Source: Chloroflexia bacterium
GTDB lineage: Bacteria; Chloroflexota; Chloroflexia; Thermomicrobiales; CFX8
Direction of reading: 5' to 3'
Length of the DNA: 7,922 bases
NCBI GenBank assembly: GCA_013696045.1
Contig: JACCZH010000312.1
Coordinates: forward strand, 1-7,922
A program made the translations under genes and the position numbers. How positions within the stretch are numbered: the first letter of the stretch is position 1; every line of letters begins with the position of its first letter. The notes below the pieces were generated by a model. The model saw only the letters and a program-made list of their open reading frames with translations. It was not told where the DNA came from and searched no databases. Below, piece after piece: positions 5,212 to 7,922 of the stretch.

Positions 5212-5745
5212 ATGGCCTCACGGGGTGTAGCAAAACGATACGCGCAGGCGGTTTTTAGCCTGGCCAGCGATGACAACTCGCACGACCGCTGGCTGGCCGA
5301 CATTGCCCGCCTCGCTGAGATGGCTGAAGATCCCGTTACTGGGGGATTTCTGGTGAGCCCGAATGTTAGCGTGGCGCAGAAGCGCACTGCTCTTCAGTCA
5401 ATTCTGGTGGGCCCTGAACACGAGCTGTCGCGCAACCTGGCGTATATGCTCGTGGAGCGGCATCGCTTCGATAGCGTTCCATTGTTGTTAGAGGTGTACC
5501 GCGACCTGGTGCTCGAATCACGCGGCATCGCTGTCGCTAATGTCACCACTGCGGTTGAGATGACTGCGGAAGAGCGGGCGCGGGTGAGCGCGGGTTTGAA
5601 GAACATCGTCGGGCGCGATATTGAACTGCGCGTCGCAGTTGACCCAGGCATCATTGGTGGGATGGTGGCGCGCGTCGGCGACCGGTTGGTCGATGGCAGC
5701 GTGGTTTCCCAGTTGAACCGGTTACGATTGAGTATTGCGCAATAA
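5212..5745 (+). CDS. atpH: ATP synthase F1 subunit delta
   Basis: Caps the F1 hexamer and ties it to the b stalk (OSCP/delta family). It has 177 residues, the normal length. Seen: an N-terminal helical domain opening with VAKRYAQAVFSLA (residues 6-18), the middle segment LAYMLVERHRFDSVPLLLEVYRDLV, and the well-conserved C-terminal signature DPGIIGGMVARVGDRLVDGSVVSQLNRLR (about 144-172). GAGGGA at 5195-5200 serves the ATG at 5212, 45 bases after atpF. Nothing is unusual in the protein. Confidence 0.96.
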   Translation: MASRGVAKRYAQAVFSLASDDNSHDRWLADIARLAEMAEDPVTGGFLVSPNVSVAQKRTALQSILVGPEHELSRNLAYMLVERHRFDSVPLLLEVYRDLVLESRGIAVANVTTAVEMTAEERARVSAGLKNIVGRDIELRVAVDPGIIGGMVARVGDRLVDGSVVSQLNRLRLSIAQ

Positions 5746-5774
5746 CGAGAGCTACAGGTTGAACGACCGGTAAG

Positions 5775-5800
5775 GCGCGCCAGAGCGCGCTACTGCTGGC
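5775..5800 (+). promoter_or_regulatory. Overlapping alternative stem-loops before atpA
   Basis: GCGCGC (5775-5780), CAGA, GCGCGC (5785-5790) is a perfect six-pair hairpin. GCCAG (5779-5783) can instead pair with CTGGC (5796-5800), and the two cannot form together. They sit eight or more bases before the GGGAGG ribosome site (5809-5814) of atpA. This may be a translational control or RNA processing element; no T-run is present. Confidence 0.35.
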
Positions 5801-5819
5801 GGCAAATCGGGAGGCAAGC

Positions 5820-7340
5820 ATGGCCGTACGGTCGACAGAGATTCGCGACATTCTAAAAGGGCAGATTGAGAACTTTGAAGCCGAGATGACCGTTACCAAC
5901 GTTGGTAATGTCATCGAGGTTGGTGACGGTATCGCGACAGTCTACGGGCTGAGTGAGGTGCGCGCCAACGAGCTGGTGCAGTTCTCCAATGGTGTCATGG
6001 GCATGGCATTCAACCTTCAGGAAGACAGCGTCGGTGTCATCATTCTCGGTGAATACATTGAGATTGAAGAGGGTGACGAGGTCCGCTCGACTGGCCGCAT
6101 CATTGAGGTGCCGGTTGGGCCGGAGCTGGTCGGCCGTGTCGTAAACGCGCTGGGCGAGCCGATTGACGGCAAGGGTCCAGTTGCGACCACCAGCACGCGT
6201 GCCGTCGAGCGTATTGCGCCGGGTGTTATTGACCGCCAGAACGTGGACACAGCGCTTCAGACCGGCATCAAAGCCATCGACGCAATGATTCCTATCGGCC
6301 GTGGTCAGCGGGAGCTTATCATTGGCGACCGCCAGACCGGGAAGTCCGCGGTTGCGATCGACGCAATCATCAATCAAAAAGGCACTGGCGTCGTCTGCAT
6401 CTATGTCGCTATCGGCCAGAAGCGCGCCCAGGTCGCCCAGATCGTCGGTATTCTGGAGCGTTATGGCGCGCTGGACTACACGATTGTTGTCTCGGCGTCC
6501 GCGTCCGACCCGGCTCCGATGCAGTACATCGCGCCTTATGCGGGCTGTGCGATGGGCGAAGAGGTCATGGAGAATGGCGGCGACGCGCTGATTGTCTATG
6601 ACGACCTTTCCAAGCACGCCTGGGCGTACCGTCAGGTTTCGCTGTTGATGCGCCGCCCTCCGGGCCGCGAGGCGTATCCTGGTGACGTCTTCTATCTGCA
6701 CTCCCGGCTGCTTGAGCGGGCCGCCCGTTTGAGCGATGAGCGTGGTGGGGGCTCGTTGACTGCACTGCCGATTATTGAGACGCAAGCGAACGACGTGTCA
6801 GCCTATATTCCGACGAATGTCATCTCAATCACCGACGGCCAGATCTACCTGGAGGCCGACCTTTTCTACGCTGGTATCCGCCCGGCCATCAACGCCGGTT
6901 TGTCGGTTTCTCGTGTGGGTGGTGACGCCCAGATTCGCGCTATGCGGCAGGTCGCAGGCCGTTTGCGTGGTGACCTGGCCCAGTATCGTGAGCTGGCCGC
7001 GTTCGCTCAGTTCGGCTCCGATCTGGATACCTCGACGCAGCGTCAGCTAAACCGCGGCCAGCGCATGACGGAAATTTTGAAACAGCCACAATATCAGCCA
7101 CTGGCGGTCGAGAAGCAGGTGGCGATTATCTGGGCCGGTGCAAACGGCTTTCTGGACGACGTCCCGGTGGAGCGCATGGACGAGTTTGAAGAGCAATTTC
7201 ACTCCTACATGGAGACAACCCATGGCGACATCCTTAGCACCATCATCCAGGCGGGCCGCCTCGAAGACGACCTGGTTGAGAAGCTGCGCGAGGCGATTGT
7301 GAACTTTAAGAAGACGATGGACTTCGGCGGCAACGCCTAG
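5820..7340 (+). CDS. atpA: ATP synthase F1 subunit alpha
   Basis: The non-catalytic nucleotide-binding subunit of the F1 hexamer. It has 506 residues, within the usual 500-520. Seen: an N-terminal beta-barrel domain (about 25-95, with VGDGIATVYGL and NLQEDSVGVIILG), the P-loop GDRQTGKS (169-176; Lys175 as in E. coli), the ALIVYDDLSKHAWAYRQ region with the Walker B aspartate, RRPPGREAYPGDVFYLHSRLLERAARL, TDGQIYL, and GLSVSRVGGDAQ with Arg365, the residue that reaches into the neighbouring beta site. A helical C-terminal domain follows. GGGAGG at 5809-5814 is five bases from the ATG. The 74-base gap after atpH holds the stem-loops described separately. All hallmark residues I can check are present, so it should be functional. 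Confidence 0.98.
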   Translation: MAVRSTEIRDILKGQIENFEAEMTVTNVGNVIEVGDGIATVYGLSEVRANELVQFSNGVMGMAFNLQEDSVGVIILGEYIEIEEGDEVRSTGRIIEVPVGPELVGRVVNALGEPIDGKGPVATTSTRAVERIAPGVIDRQNVDTALQTGIKAIDAMIPIGRGQRELIIGDRQTGKSAVAIDAIINQKGTGVVCIYVAIGQKRAQVAQIVGILERYGALDYTIVVSASASDPAPMQYIAPYAGCAMGEEVMENGGDALIVYDDLSKHAWAYRQVSLLMRRPPGREAYPGDVFYLHSRLLERAARLSDERGGGSLTALPIIETQANDVSAYIPTNVISITDGQIYLEADLFYAGIRPAINAGLSVSRVGGDAQIRAMRQVAGRLRGDLAQYRELAAFAQFGSDLDTSTQRQLNRGQRMTEILKQPQYQPLAVEKQVAIIWAGANGFLDDVPVERMDEFEEQFHSYMETTHGDILSTIIQAGRLEDDLVEKLREAIVNFKKTMDFGGNA

Positions 7341-7381
7341 CCCGCCCGCAAGCCGGCTCAAGGGCATAGAGGGGGAACCTG

Positions 7382-7922
7382 GTGGCATCACCTCGTGAAA
7401 TCAAGAGACGCATCCGCTCAGTCGGAAACACGTCTCAAATCACGCGAGCCATGGAAATGGTCTCGGCAGCCAAGATGCGCCGGGCGCAGCAGAATGTCCA
7501 GGCGTCGCGGCCCTACTCCGAGCGCATCCGGCTGATGATCGCTGGGCTCTCCGGGTTGAGTGAGGGCATCGAGGCCGGTCGCTTCCCGCTTCTCGAGCAA
7601 CGGCCGGTTGAGCGCATCGGGGTGGTGATCCTGACCCCGGACAAGGGGTTGGCTGGCGCGCTGAACAGTAACATCATCCGGCATGGCGTTACCTTCGTGC
7701 GCGAGCACGATGCCCCGGTAGACATGGTGACGGTCGGCCGCAAAGGGCGCGACTTCTTCACCCGCTACGGCCAGAACGTCACCGCCGAGTTCACGAACCT
7801 GGGCGACTGGCCCAGCATTGAGGACCTTCGGCCAATAGTGGATGTTTCCATTGGCGAATACCTGGCTGGGCGTGTGGACGCGGTGTACCTGATCTACTCG
7901 CAGTTCGTCAACGTGCTGAACC
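7382..7922 (+). CDS. atpG: ATP synthase F1 subunit gamma (5' part, cut by window edge)
   Basis: The central rotor shaft of F1. 180 residues are visible, out of about 285-300 expected; the reading frame is open to the window edge with no stop. Seen: the N-terminal helix ASPREIKRRIRSVGNTSQIT followed by RAMEMVSAAKMRRAQ (about 2-37), which lines the hexamer, then the Rossmann-like part with GVVILTPDKGLAGALNSNI (about 79-97), VTVGRKGRDFF and the stretch DAVYLIYSQFVNVLN. The start is a GTG at 7382, six bases after GAGGGGG at 7369-7375 and 41 bases after atpA. The usual GLCGGLN motif reads GLAGALN, a change in residues that vary among bacteria. atpD and atpC would be expected next. Confidence 0.96.
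   Translation, partial: MASPREIKRRIRSVGNTSQITRAMEMVSAAKMRRAQQNVQASRPYSERIRLMIAGLSGLSEGIEAGRFPLLEQRPVERIGVVILTPDKGLAGALNSNIIRHGVTFVREHDAPVDMVTVGRKGRDFFTRYGQNVTAEFTNLGDWPSIEDLRPIVDVSIGEYLAGRVDAVYLIYSQFVNVLN

Noticed and set aside
5853..6785. A 310-codon open frame on the minus strand inside atpA
   Set aside because: It is antisense to a clearly coding gene, with low-complexity Asp/Arg/Asn-rich sequence typical of a shadow frame, and shows no recognisable domain.

Overview
The window carries one strand of ordinary, highly conserved housekeeping genes: a small metallo-beta-lactamase-fold protein, CTP synthase (pyrG), and the first seven genes of an F1Fo ATP synthase operon in the order atpZ/atpI-like, atpB, atpE, atpF, atpH, atpA, atpG. 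The last gene runs off the right edge. All genes are on the plus strand, and base composition is moderately GC-rich throughout by eye, with no clear compositional break. Protein style suggests a Chloroflexota bacterium, perhaps near Thermomicrobia. The supporting signs are the AtpA stretch LSKHAWAYRQ, the small AtpZ-type first gene, the subfamily of the lactamase-fold protein and the type of palindromic repeat between genes. This placement is inference from memory, not a search.

Layout. Positions 1-115 are a leader without a gene. The lactamase-fold gene (116-766) is followed a few bases after its stop by a long imperfect palindrome (773-858). Then comes pyrG (932-2605; its start is the ATG at 932, not the upstream in-frame GTG at 905). 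A second, longer palindrome (2625-2722) follows pyrG. So pyrG is bracketed by two palindromes that share the end sequence TCATCCTGA. The 298-base gap 2606-2903 holds this palindrome and then what looks like the atp promoter region. That region has an extended -10 (TGATATAGT) lying inside a CRP/FNR-like dyad TGTGA-N6-GCACA, with a second operator-like dyad at 2820-2836.

The atp genes probably form one transcript: no intrinsic terminator with a T-run was seen between them. Spacing is uneven. The gaps on either side of atpE are long (130 and 185 bases) and hold small stem-loops. atpE has the most complete Shine-Dalgarno sequence in the window, in keeping with the high copy number of subunit c. 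Subunits a (AtpB), c (AtpE) and b (AtpF) form the membrane motor and stalk. Delta (AtpH), alpha (AtpA) and gamma (AtpG) belong to F1. Beta and epsilon would be expected just past the right edge. The c-subunit residues point to proton rather than sodium coupling.

I found no evidence of an exotic or undescribed system such as a defence island, mobile element, CRISPR array or novel gene cluster. The points worth a second look are the pair of palindromic repeats around pyrG, the dyad on the atp promoter, substitutions at normally conserved positions in the lactamase-fold protein and in the glutaminase loop of PyrG, an acidic/His-containing insertion in subunit a, and structured RNA around atpE and before atpA.
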